DNA from: Coriobacteriia bacterium
Lineage (GTDB): Bacteria > Actinomycetota > Coriobacteriia > Anaerosomatales > JAAXUF01
Reading direction: 5' to 3'
DNA length: 59,442 nt
Assembly (NCBI GenBank): GCA_031292615.1
Contig: JARLGT010000114.1
Span: 1-59,442 of the forward strand
In this document: positions 23,253 to 30,233 of the stretch, one piece after another
Layout: the number at the start of each line of letters is the position of its first letter
Numbering within the stretch: position 1 is the first letter of the stretch
Notes under the pieces: model-generated
The model's input: only the letters and a program-made list of their open reading frames with translations
What the model was told of the DNA's origin: nothing
Databases searched by the model: none
Position numbers and translations under genes: made by a program

Positions 23253-24005
23253 CTACTTGGCCGTCCTGCGCCAGCGAGTCAGCGATACCTCGAGAGCGTC
23301 GAGCGCCTCGTAGAGCACGACGCCGAGTAGCGCCATGCCGATGATGCCGGCAAACATCGCCGGGTAGTCGATGCGTCCCCACGCGTCACCGATGAAGTAG
23401 CCGATGCCGTCGCTTCCGGCGATTGTCTCCGCAAGGAAGAGGACGGCGATCGCGGTGCCCGTGCCGATGCGCAGCGCGGTGAAGATGTCGGGAAGCGACG
23501 CCGGGATGATGACGTGGCGGTAGATGTCGAAGCGGCTGGCGCCCAGCGAGCGGACCGACAGGATGCTGGCCTCGGGCACGGCCTTGGCGGCATCGCGCGC
23601 TGTAACCAGTATCTGGAAGAAGACGATGAGCGCGATGAGCGCGACCTTGGGCAGGTTGCCGAGGCCGAACAGCACCAGAAGCACCGGCAGGAAGACCACC
23701 TTGGGGATGGGATACGTCAGGAAGATGATGGGCGCCGCGATCGCATCGGCGCGCGGCGAGCGGCCAAGCATCAGCCCGAGCGGAACCGCGAGCGCCGTCC
23801 CGATCGCCATCGCCGCGAGCACGCGTGCGGCGCTGATCAGGATATGCGGCCAGATGATGGGCCACTGCTCGAAGAACGTCACGAACGCGATCCACGGTCC
23901 GGGAAGCGCCGGCGAGTTGACCCAGAGCGCGATGAGCCACCAGCCCGCAAGTAGAGCGACGCTCGCGCCCACGTAGCCCAGAACCTTGCGCGCGAGCCCG
24001 TTCAC
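23253..24005 (-). CDS. ABC transporter permease, NitT/TauT (SsuC) type
   Basis: 250 residues, six membrane helices, with the permease EAA-type loop SILSVRSLGASRFDIYRHVIIPASLPDIFTALRIG that docks on the ATPase. Family: nitrate/sulfonate/taurine/pyrimidine-precursor importers. The GTG at 24005 overlaps the ATPase stop as GTGA and has GGGAG six bases upstream. Last gene of a three-gene operon: binding lipoprotein, ATPase, permease. Ends convergent to rmuC with a four-base gap. Substrate cannot be read from the sequence. Confidence 0.93.
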   Translation of the reverse strand: MNGLARKVLGYVGASVALLAGWWLIALWVNSPALPGPWIAFVTFFEQWPIIWPHILISAARVLAAMAIGTALAVPLGLMLGRSPRADAIAAPIIFLTYPIPKVVFLPVLLVLFGLGNLPKVALIALIVFFQILVTARDAAKAVPEASILSVRSLGASRFDIYRHVIIPASLPDIFTALRIGTGTAIAVLFLAETIAGSDGIGYFIGDAWGRIDYPAMFAGIIGMALLGVVLYEALDALEVSLTRWRRTAK

Positions 24006-24784
24006 GATGCGCTCCCGCTCGCGACGCCCACGGCGCCCTCCTCGGCAAGCGCCGCTCGCAGCCGCACGGCCACGCGGAAGAACTCCTCGCTTGCGCGGTA
24101 GCCGGCGCCGCCCACGCCCGGATTGTCGACGATCGCCGAGACTCTGCCCGGCCGAGGCGACATCACCACGACGCGCCGCCCGAGGAACACCGCCTCGTCG
24201 ATCGAGTGCGTGACCAGCACCTGCGCGTGCCCGCGCCGCTGCCACAACTCGAGCAGCACGTCTTGGAGGTCCTCGCGCTTCAGAGCGTCGAGCGCCGAAA
24301 GCGGCTCGTCCATCAGCAGCAGGTCGGCGTCGAGCGCGACCGCCCGCGCGAGTGCAAGACGCTGGCGCATGCCACCCGACAGCTCGCCCGGGTACGCCCG
24401 CGCGAACTCGGCGATCCCCACGCGCTCGAGCGCATCGGCCGCACGCTTGCGTGCCTCGGTGCGCGCGACTCCGCGCACCGTCAAGCCGAGCGCCGCGTTG
24501 GCCTCGACCGTCTTCCACGGCAGCAGCCCGAAGTCCTGGAGGATCAGGGCCGTCTCGCGCCGGGGCCCGTCGACCGCCGAGCCGCCAACGCGCACGGCGC
24601 CTTCGGTCGGCGTCAGCAGGCCGGCGGCGATGAGCAGCAGCGTGGACTTGCCGCAGCCGCTGGGGCCGATGACGGCGACCGGCTCGCCCTCGGCGACCGA
24701 CAGGGTAAGCGCGTCGAGGGCCCGGACCGAACGGTCCGAGCCCTCGTACGTCATGCCTGTTGAATCGAACTCGAGCGTCGCCAC
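24002..24784 (-). CDS. ABC transporter ATPase, NitT/TauT (SsuB) type
   Basis: 260 residues with Walker A GPSGCGKST, Q-loop ILQDFGLLPW, signature LSGGMRQR, Walker B LLLMDEP and the switch histidine VTHSIDEA. The family energises import of sulfonates, nitrate and similar small ions or organics together with a TauA/SsuA-like binding protein. GTG at 24784, GAGG eight bases upstream, 13 bases after the binding-protein gene. Confidence 0.94.
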   Translation of the reverse strand: MATLEFDSTGMTYEGSDRSVRALDALTLSVAEGEPVAVIGPSGCGKSTLLLIAAGLLTPTEGAVRVGGSAVDGPRRETALILQDFGLLPWKTVEANAALGLTVRGVARTEARKRAADALERVGIAEFARAYPGELSGGMRQRLALARAVALDADLLLMDEPLSALDALKREDLQDVLLELWQRRGHAQVLVTHSIDEAVFLGRRVVVMSPRPGRVSAIVDNPGVGGAGYRASEEFFRVAVRLRAALAEEGAVGVASGSAS

Positions 24785-24797
24785 GGTGCGCGCCTCG

Positions 24798-25796
24798 TTA
24801 CTTGGTTACGGTGAGCTGCTCGTAGGTGACGTCGCTCTTGAGGTAGCCCTTGGACTTCATCCACGCAAGCACGGCATCGACGTCGGCCTTGGCGGGCAGC
24901 TGGTGCATCGGATACGTGTTGACCTGGTACGACGCCGCGAGCGACTTGGGCAACTTGGCCTTGGTTACGAGCTCGGCGCGGTACGCGTTGGGATCCTTGT
25001 TGATGTCGTTGGCGGCAACATCCCACGCCTTGAGCACGGCATCCTTGGTGGCGGTGCCGCCTTTCTTGGCGAGGAACGAGTCCGAGAACACCAGCACGGT
25101 CTGCGACAGGTTGGCCTTGGCCTTGGTGTCGTCGGCGATGATCTTGGCGCCGCCCTGCTCGGCGAGGCTCAGGAACGGCTCGGGCAGCGCTGCTGCCTTC
25201 AGGCCACCGCTCATCAGCAGTTGGAACCGGACCGGCACCTTCTTGACCTCTTCGACCTTGACCGAGTCACTGGCCACGCCGGCCTCGCTCATCAGACCAT
25301 CCAGCACGTACTCTTGGATGGTCGCCGAGGACGTGCCCACCGGCACGTTGGCCAGCTGCGGCAGCGCAGTGATGGTCGACTTGGGAGCCACGGCGATGCC
25401 GAAGCGGCCCTGGCTCTGATCAGCGCCGAGCATGACGGTCGCGATCTTGTTGCCCTTGCCGGCGGCCTGCAGGTCCGCCGCCGCGATGATGTCGCCCATG
25501 TAGGCGTCGATGGCGCCCGATGCGAAGGCGGCGTCACGTTCTTGCGCGGACTGGAACTCGACGATCTCGACCTTCGGGATGCCCTCGACGGCGAAGTAGC
25601 CGCGATCCTGGGCGACCCAGAGCGGCAACGAGTCTTCGGTGGGAAGCGTGCCGATCTTCACCGAGATTGGCGTTTCCGTGCCGGAGTGCGGCTGGTCGGA
25701 GGTCACGGTGCTCGACTGGGAGCAGCCGGTCAGGCCGACCGCGGCCAACATCAAAGCGGCCAAAGTGATTGCGAGCGTGCGGGTGGTGCGGGTCAT
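24798..25796 (-). CDS. ABC transporter substrate-binding lipoprotein, NitT/TauT family
   Basis: 332 residues. Signal peptide and lipobox LTGC place it on the outer face of the membrane. The mature part follows the COG0715 pattern: VKIGTLPTEDSLPLWVAQDRGYF, a gate helix region, and a C-terminal lobe with YEQLTVTK at the end. COG0715 includes binding proteins for aromatic sulfonates, taurine, nitrate, and HMP/thiamine precursors. ATG at 25796 has GAGGGGG seven bases upstream. First gene of the operon; the substrate is unassigned. Confidence 0.92.
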   Translation of the reverse strand: MTRTTRTLAITLAALMLAAVGLTGCSQSSTVTSDQPHSGTETPISVKIGTLPTEDSLPLWVAQDRGYFAVEGIPKVEIVEFQSAQERDAAFASGAIDAYMGDIIAAADLQAAGKGNKIATVMLGADQSQGRFGIAVAPKSTITALPQLANVPVGTSSATIQEYVLDGLMSEAGVASDSVKVEEVKKVPVRFQLLMSGGLKAAALPEPFLSLAEQGGAKIIADDTKAKANLSQTVLVFSDSFLAKKGGTATKDAVLKAWDVAANDINKDPNAYRAELVTKAKLPKSLAASYQVNTYPMHQLPAKADVDAVLAWMKSKGYLKSDVTYEQLTVTK

Positions 25797-25832
25797 GCGC
25801 AAACCCCCTCGTAACGTGGACGTACTGGGAAC

Positions 25833-26432
25833 CTAGGAGCAGACGGCGCGGCGCAGCCGCAGCTCGTCACGAACCGGAATGCCGGAGAAGCCGGCCGAGG
25901 CCGAGCCGAAACGATCGGCCACCTCGCCAACACCAACCTCGTAGATGGCGAAGCCATGGCGCTGGAAGAAGTACAGCTGAACGATGTCGTCGTTGGTGAT
26001 GGCCGTGCGCAGAAAGTTCAAGTTGTGCTCTGCCGCGAACTTGTCGGCGGCGGCCAGCAAAGCCGTGGCGACACCCTTGCCCTGGTAGTCGGGGTAGACC
26101 GACAGCATGACGATCGTGACCTCGCCGGCAACGATCGCCATCGACAGCAGGCCGACGAGTTCTCCGCCGGCCACGGCGATCAGGTTCACGCCCGCGATCA
26201 CGTCGAACGTCGCGCCGAACACATCGACCTCTGTCTCGCCCAAGGCACGTTCGCACAGCAGCTCGATGGCGTCCTCATCGGCGTCCTCGGCTCGACGTAC
26301 ATCGAACTCGACCGCCTCGAACTTCAGGTGCGCGGCACAGGTCACGGTTATGCGGGCCTCACCGAGCGGCAGATCCTTACCGCATGTGGGGCATCGGTAC
26401 TGAGGGAACGGAAGTTCGAACTCGTCGTTCAT
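25833..26432 (-). CDS. GNAT acetyltransferase with N-terminal zinc-binding segment
   Basis: 199 residues. The first 35 include YRCPTCGKDLPLGEARITVTCAAH, spacing CxxC then CxxH, a zinc-ribbon-like element. The GNAT domain follows from about residue 45, with the acetyl-CoA motif A VYPDYQGKGVATALL and the terminal YFFQRHGFAIYEVG. It acetylates an unknown substrate, and the zinc segment may bind a partner or nucleic acid. ATG at 26432 has GAGGAG nine bases upstream. Separated by 36 bases from the ABC lipoprotein gene downstream, and divergent from the HAD gene. Confidence 0.87.
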   Translation of the reverse strand: MNDEFELPFPQYRCPTCGKDLPLGEARITVTCAAHLKFEAVEFDVRRAEDADEDAIELLCERALGETEVDVFGATFDVIAGVNLIAVAGGELVGLLSMAIVAGEVTIVMLSVYPDYQGKGVATALLAAADKFAAEHNLNFLRTAITNDDIVQLYFFQRHGFAIYEVGVGEVADRFGSASAGFSGIPVRDELRLRRAVCS

Positions 26433-26543
26433 GGGTGCAGACTCCTCGCGTCTTCGCCGCGTGCGCGACATCTGTCCTTTATACCGCGAGGAAACTAGAT
26501 GCGGAAGGAATCGGCCGCGAGCGGCGCTGGTCGTGTCGCGGTC

Positions 26544-26562
26544 GCGCTATCATCGGCGCATG
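26544..26562 (+). promoter_or_regulatory. Leaderless-type promoter of the HAD gene
   Basis: GCGCTATCATCGGCGCATG: -10 box TATCAT ends six bases before the ATG and no Shine-Dalgarno is present, so the mRNA probably starts at or near the ATG. The same 19 bases occur in front of maf at 47241-47259. Confidence 0.6.
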
Positions 26563-27444
26563 ACAATACCTCTTCTTGCCGATAGCCCGGCCGCCCTCGA
26601 CGCCCTTTCGCGCGTCGAAATTCTCTACACCGACCTGGACGGCACGCTGCTGGGTCTTGGCGGCTCGCTGCTGGTCGACGCAGAAGGCCAGCCCGCACTC
26701 CAAACCGCCGAGGCGGTCAACGCGCTCAACCTCGCCGGACTCCCCGTCGTCCTCGCTACCGGGCGCAACCGCATCCAGTGCACCGAGATCTCGCGGCTCT
26801 TGGGCTGGCGCGGATTTGTCGCCGAGCTGGGCTGCGTCATCGTGCCGGACCGCGGGGCTGACCCCATCTACTTCACGGGCGACTGGCCGTGCGAAGCGCT
26901 CGCTGCGGGCGAGACGCCGTACGAGCGCATCATCCGAGCCGGCGCCGTCGAGGCGCTCGTCGCTGCCTTCCCTGGCAAGCTCGAGCCGCACGCTCCCTAT
27001 CACGTCAACCGAGAAGCCACCGTGCTTCTGCGCGGTTCACTGGACGTCGAGGAGGCTCGCGAGGTTCTCGGCGAGCTGGATGTGGCGGTGACGATCGTCG
27101 ACAACGGCATCATCCATCCGCTGGCGACGGGCCTGGTCAACGTCGCCGAGGTCCACGCGTACCACCTGATGCCGCCTGGCGTGGCCAAGTCGGGCGCCAT
27201 CGAACGCGACCTTGCCCGCCGAGGGCTTGCGCGCGAGCAAGCGGCGGCAATCGGCGATGCCGCAACCGACGTAGCGATGGCCGATGCGGTGGCACTGGGA
27301 GTGGTGGTCGCCAACGCGCAGGCGGACGCGAGGGTGCAGGCTGCCGCGCTGACCCGCAACAACGTGTACGCCGCATCGCGTGAGCGCGGCGAAGGCTGGG
27401 CCGAGTTCGCGGCAGCGTGGCTCGCGGCCAGGGGTGCGCGCTAG
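26560..27444 (+). CDS. HAD-superfamily hydrolase (Cof/phosphatase type)
   Basis: 294 residues. Motif I is LYTDLDGTLLG, with nucleophile and acid-base aspartates. Motif II/III are in the VVLATGRNRIQ region, and motif IV is GDAATDVAMADA. A C2-type cap separates them. Family members dephosphorylate sugar phosphates, mannosyl-3-phosphoglycerate or sucrose phosphate; the substrate here is unknown. ATG at 26560 has no RBS but a TATCAT box six bases upstream suggests leaderless translation. Its stop codon overlaps that of the convergent small gene in the shared CTAG (27441-27444). Confidence 0.88.
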   Translation: MTIPLLADSPAALDALSRVEILYTDLDGTLLGLGGSLLVDAEGQPALQTAEAVNALNLAGLPVVLATGRNRIQCTEISRLLGWRGFVAELGCVIVPDRGADPIYFTGDWPCEALAAGETPYERIIRAGAVEALVAAFPGKLEPHAPYHVNREATVLLRGSLDVEEAREVLGELDVAVTIVDNGIIHPLATGLVNVAEVHAYHLMPPGVAKSGAIERDLARRGLAREQAAAIGDAATDVAMADAVALGVVVANAQADARVQAAALTRNNVYAASRERGEGWAEFAAAWLAARGAR

Positions 27445-27623
27445 CTGACGAGCGTCACCGTCGGCGTGCAGCACGGTGTGCTCTCGGCGATGTCGGTGAC
27501 CCAAGCCGCCGCGGCGCGCTCGATAACCTGCTCCACCCCCACGTGGAGCCGCTCTGCTTCCCCAAGCAAAGCCTCGTAGCATCGATCGTCGAACTCGATC
27601 TCGATGCGGTGCAGCTCACTCAT
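27441..27623 (-). CDS. Small 60-aa protein, possible ribbon-helix-helix type
   Basis: MSELHRIEIEFDDRCYEALL starts with one strand-like segment and two predicted helices (ALLGEAERLHVGVEQVIERAAAAWVTDIAE), the size and pattern of an Arc/MetJ-like or CopG-like fold, then a short tail with two cysteines. GAAGGGG lies eight bases before ATG 27623; the longer in-frame start at 27809 is unlikely because it would enter the riboswitch promoter. It ends tail to tail with the HAD gene. No toxin partner is adjacent, so assignment as an antitoxin is not supported. Confidence 0.6.
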   Translation of the reverse strand: MSELHRIEIEFDDRCYEALLGEAERLHVGVEQVIERAAAAWVTDIAESTPCCTPTVTLVS

Positions 27624-27816
27624 GCCGGTAGCCCCTTCCATCCCAAGGGTCGTGCGGAGGTATTCGCGGCGGCAGGGGCACTCTCCTGCAACGGAGCGCT
27701 GGAGCGCCGTTGTCGACGAGCACCCCGGGGGGTTGCCCGGCCTCAATCGCAGGTGTAGGCTTGCCAATGCCTCAGAACCGGCGGAAACGTCAGTGCGAGG
27801 CATTGACATCGAGGAA

Positions 27817-27990
27817 GTCAGCTCCGTCCGTTACGGTGCGGCTCCTGTTCGAACACAGGCCACTGCCCGGAAATGTCGAGAGACGCCAATGGGTAGAACA
27901 GCCCTCGCCGGCTTAAGGCGAAGGCTAAGGTGGCTGGGCACGCGGCCCGGCGCGAAAGCGACCGGAACCGAAGGCGGAGCTACGACTCCG
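27817..27990 (+). promoter_or_regulatory. M-box magnesium riboswitch
   Basis: Matches the ykoK/M-box consensus in order: GTTACGGTGCGGCTCCTG, then ACAGGCCACTGCCCGGAAATG, then GAGACGCCAATGGGT, then GCTAAGGTGGCTG, and finally GGAGCTACGAC. The basal helix can form between GTCAGCTCCG (27817-27826) and CGGAGCTACGAC (27975-27986, two bases bulged); the same 3' strand can instead close on CTCCG (27986-27990). M-boxes bind Mg2+ and switch off Mg transporter genes when Mg is plentiful. The genes downstream are an MgtE-like protein and an NRAMP-related transporter, as expected. Confidence 0.93.
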
Positions 27991-28062
27991 CTGCGTCGAC
28001 GACACCACGCGTCGTGCGCCCTACGTCGGACAGTGCCAAATCCACGACGAGGGATGTGAGCG

Positions 28063-28188
28063 GTGAATCCGTCCGATTCGTATGCCCTTGGCGGGCGTGC
28101 GCGACCGGGCATGTACACGCTCGCCGTGTGCCAGCCGCAGCCCCTCGTCCATCCGGACGCAGGGGTTTTTTCGTTGTCCGACATGTAA
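28063..28188 (+). CDS. Candidate leader peptide (41 aa) between M-box and mgtE-like gene
   Basis: GTG at 28063 is preceded by GAGGG nine bases upstream and opens a 41-codon frame ending TAA at 28188. The peptide contains CQPQPLVHP, with three prolines in nine residues. The codons for this stretch coincide with the 5' arm of the intrinsic terminator (28141-28150). In Salmonella the mgtA leader encodes a proline-rich peptide, MgtL, that senses Mg through translation speed; a similar logic is possible here, but the peptide is not homologous and translation is unproven. Confidence 0.45.
   Translation: MNPSDSYALGGRARPGMYTLAVCQPQPLVHPDAGVFSLSDM
28141..28171 (+). terminator. Intrinsic terminator in the Mg transporter leader
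   Basis: CCCCT (28141-28145) and GTCC (28147-28150) pair with GGAC (28155-28158) and AGGGG (28161-28165) around an ATCC loop, followed by six T (28166-28171). It lies about 150 bases downstream of the M-box and 185 bases before the first transporter gene, so it is the likely attenuator, and overlaps the leader ORF. Confidence 0.9.
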
Positions 28189-28229
28189 CCGGAAGACAAG
28201 GGTCTTCGTGAAACCACACAGTCCGTAGA

Positions 28230-28275
28230 CCCCTCGGCACTCCTCCGACTCGTCGGCGGGACCCGAGGGGGGTTC
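28230..28275 (+). terminator. Second leader hairpin before the MgtE-like gene
   Basis: CCCCTCGG (28230-28237) pairs with CCGAGGGG (28263-28270), then GGTTCTC. It could act as a second stop, an anti-terminator partner or an mRNA end stabiliser. The T content after the stem is modest. Confidence 0.5.
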
Positions 28276-28355
28276 TCGCCAGTGCGATCCACCGAGTCTC
28301 TAGAACCGCCACGCGCGTCTGCCACGCGCAGGACTCGGCCAGGAGGGAGTGCGCC

Positions 28356-30224
28356 ATGATCTACCTGTCCAGAATGCTGGGCAAGCCGGTTCTCGATGCC
28401 CAAGGCGAAGAGATCGGCCACATCAGCGACATCGCCATCGCCACGGGCGAGGTCTTTCCCCGCGTAACATCGCTTGCCTTCAAGGGTCCGGACCGGACGC
28501 CTTTCATGCTGTCATGGCGCAAGTACGTCGCCGAGTTTGACGGCGAGCAGATCGCACTCAACGTGCCCCAGGCCGACCTGCGCTTCAGCTACCTGCAGCC
28601 CGACGAGGTCCTGCTCGCGCGCGACCTGATGAGCAAGCAGATTGTCGACACTCAGGGCATGAAGGTCGTGCGCGTCAACGACCTCAAGCTGTCCGAATCC
28701 CGCAACCAGCTCCGACTTCTCGGCGCCGAGGTGGGCGCGCGCGGCATCTTGCGGGGCATCTCGCCGGCACTCGAGACCGCGACTGACTGGGTGGTGCATC
28801 GTTTTGGTGGCAAGCTCTCGGAGCACCTCATCGCGTGGAACTACATGGACCTGCTCGACCGCGACCTGTCGCAGGTCAAGCTCTCCGTTACGCACAAGCG
28901 CCTCGACGAGCTGCACCCGGCCGACGTCGCCGACATCATCGAGCAGCTCTCCCCGAGCCAGCGGGCCGCGATCTTCACGCACCTCGACAACGAGTCGGCC
29001 GCCGACACGATCTCCGAGCTCGAGGACGAGCTGCAGGCCGACGTCATCGACGACCTCTCCGAGTCCCGCGCATCCGACCTGCTCGCCGAGATGGACCCGG
29101 ACGACGCAGCCGACATCATCGGCGACCTGCCCTACGACAAGGCGGAGCGCCTGCTGCGCCTGATGGGCGTGGAGGACGCAAGCTCGATCCGCTCGCTGCT
29201 CGGCTACAAGGACAAGACCGCCGGCGGCATCATGACGCCAGAGGTCACGACTGTCAGCGAGGACATGACGGTCCAAGCCGTCATCGAGAAGCTTCGCGCC
29301 GAGTCGGCCGAGCATGAGAGCGTCTACTACGTCTACGTCGTCGAGGCCGGTTGTCGCCTGTCGGGAGTGATCTCGCTGCGCGACCTGCTGATGTCGTCGC
29401 CGGATACGCTGGTCAGCGAGATTGCCGAGCGCGACCTGTTCACCGCGCACGTCGACGACGACCAAGAGGATGTCGCCGAGCAGATGAGCAAGTACGACCT
29501 GCTCGCACTGCCGGTACTGGACGAGAACGGCTGCCTGCTCGGCATCGTCACGGTCGACGACGCCCTGGACGTACTCGAAGAGGAGTCCGCCGAGGACCTC
29601 GAGATGGCCACCGGTCGCCGAGACGGCTTTGCGGTCGCCGGGCTGTGGCAGTGGGTCAGCCGCAACGGCTGGCTCGTGGTGTGGGGTCTCGCGTTTCTCT
29701 CGGCAGCCGGGTTCGCGCGATGGGCCACGACATCGGCACACGGCGGCCCGAGTTCGGTCTATGCGCTCGCACTCACTCCGCTGATGGCGATCCTGTTCTC
29801 GCCCGTCGTGCTTCGCATCGCCGAGGACGTCGCCAGTCACGCCATGTCGCGCGTCATCGAAGCCGACGACGAGGACTCCCCGCCTTTGTGGCGCCGGCTC
29901 GCCTTCGACGGGCTGTCCGGACTGGGACTCGGCCTGCTCATCGGACTCATCACGTTCGGCGTCGCCGACCTCGCGCTCGCGACTCAGGACAACAACGCGC
30001 AGACGTTCGCCCTCGGCCTCGGCACGGCGCTGGGGCTCGCGGTGCTGGTAGTCACGATCGCGGGCACCATCATCGGTTGGTTCGCCGAGAAGCGCGCCGC
30101 CGCAGACAAGAAGGTCTCGCAAGCTTCGGTCTCGGTAGCGCTCATGGCTATCGGAGCGACGGCCACCGTCGTCTTCGTGATCGCGCTTGCAGTGCTCACC
30201 ACCTCGTCGATCGCGGCTGGCTAG
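28356..30224 (+). CDS. MgtE-like protein with PRC-barrel and divergent membrane domain
   Basis: 622 residues: two PRC-barrel-type modules (about 1-150), the MgtE N-terminal superhelical domain (about 170-280, with DELHPADVADIIEQLSP and MDPDDAADIIGDLP), a CBS pair (about 285-410) and a C-terminal membrane region (about 435-622) of five or so helices. The cytosolic part is the Mg-sensing gate of MgtE. The channel signature of MgtE (a GGN-x-GSQ segment and the pore aspartate of the last helix) could not be found; equivalent positions read SPVVLRIAEDVASHAM and ASVSVALMAIGA. It may therefore be a regulator or partner of the next gene's transporter rather than a channel. ATG at 28356 with AGGAGG nine bases upstream; controlled by the M-box leader. 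Confidence 0.88.
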   Translation: MIYLSRMLGKPVLDAQGEEIGHISDIAIATGEVFPRVTSLAFKGPDRTPFMLSWRKYVAEFDGEQIALNVPQADLRFSYLQPDEVLLARDLMSKQIVDTQGMKVVRVNDLKLSESRNQLRLLGAEVGARGILRGISPALETATDWVVHRFGGKLSEHLIAWNYMDLLDRDLSQVKLSVTHKRLDELHPADVADIIEQLSPSQRAAIFTHLDNESAADTISELEDELQADVIDDLSESRASDLLAEMDPDDAADIIGDLPYDKAERLLRLMGVEDASSIRSLLGYKDKTAGGIMTPEVTTVSEDMTVQAVIEKLRAESAEHESVYYVYVVEAGCRLSGVISLRDLLMSSPDTLVSEIAERDLFTAHVDDDQEDVAEQMSKYDLLALPVLDENGCLLGIVTVDDALDVLEEESAEDLEMATGRRDGFAVAGLWQWVSRNGWLVVWGLAFLSAAGFARWATTSAHGGPSSVYALALTPLMAILFSPVVLRIAEDVASHAMSRVIEADDEDSPPLWRRLAFDGLSGLGLGLLIGLITFGVADLALATQDNNAQTFALGLGTALGLAVLVVTIAGTIIGWFAEKRAAADKKVSQASVSVALMAIGATATVVFVIALAVLTTSSIAAG

Positions 30225-30233
30225 GGCTCCCGC

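Noticed and set aside
27441-27623. Antitoxin of a toxin-antitoxin pair
   Set aside because: No toxin gene is adjacent; the fold guess alone is not enough.
28512-30122. 536-codon frame on the minus strand opposite the MgtE-like gene
   Set aside because: No RBS or family pattern; the plus strand holds recognisable MgtE and CBS domains.
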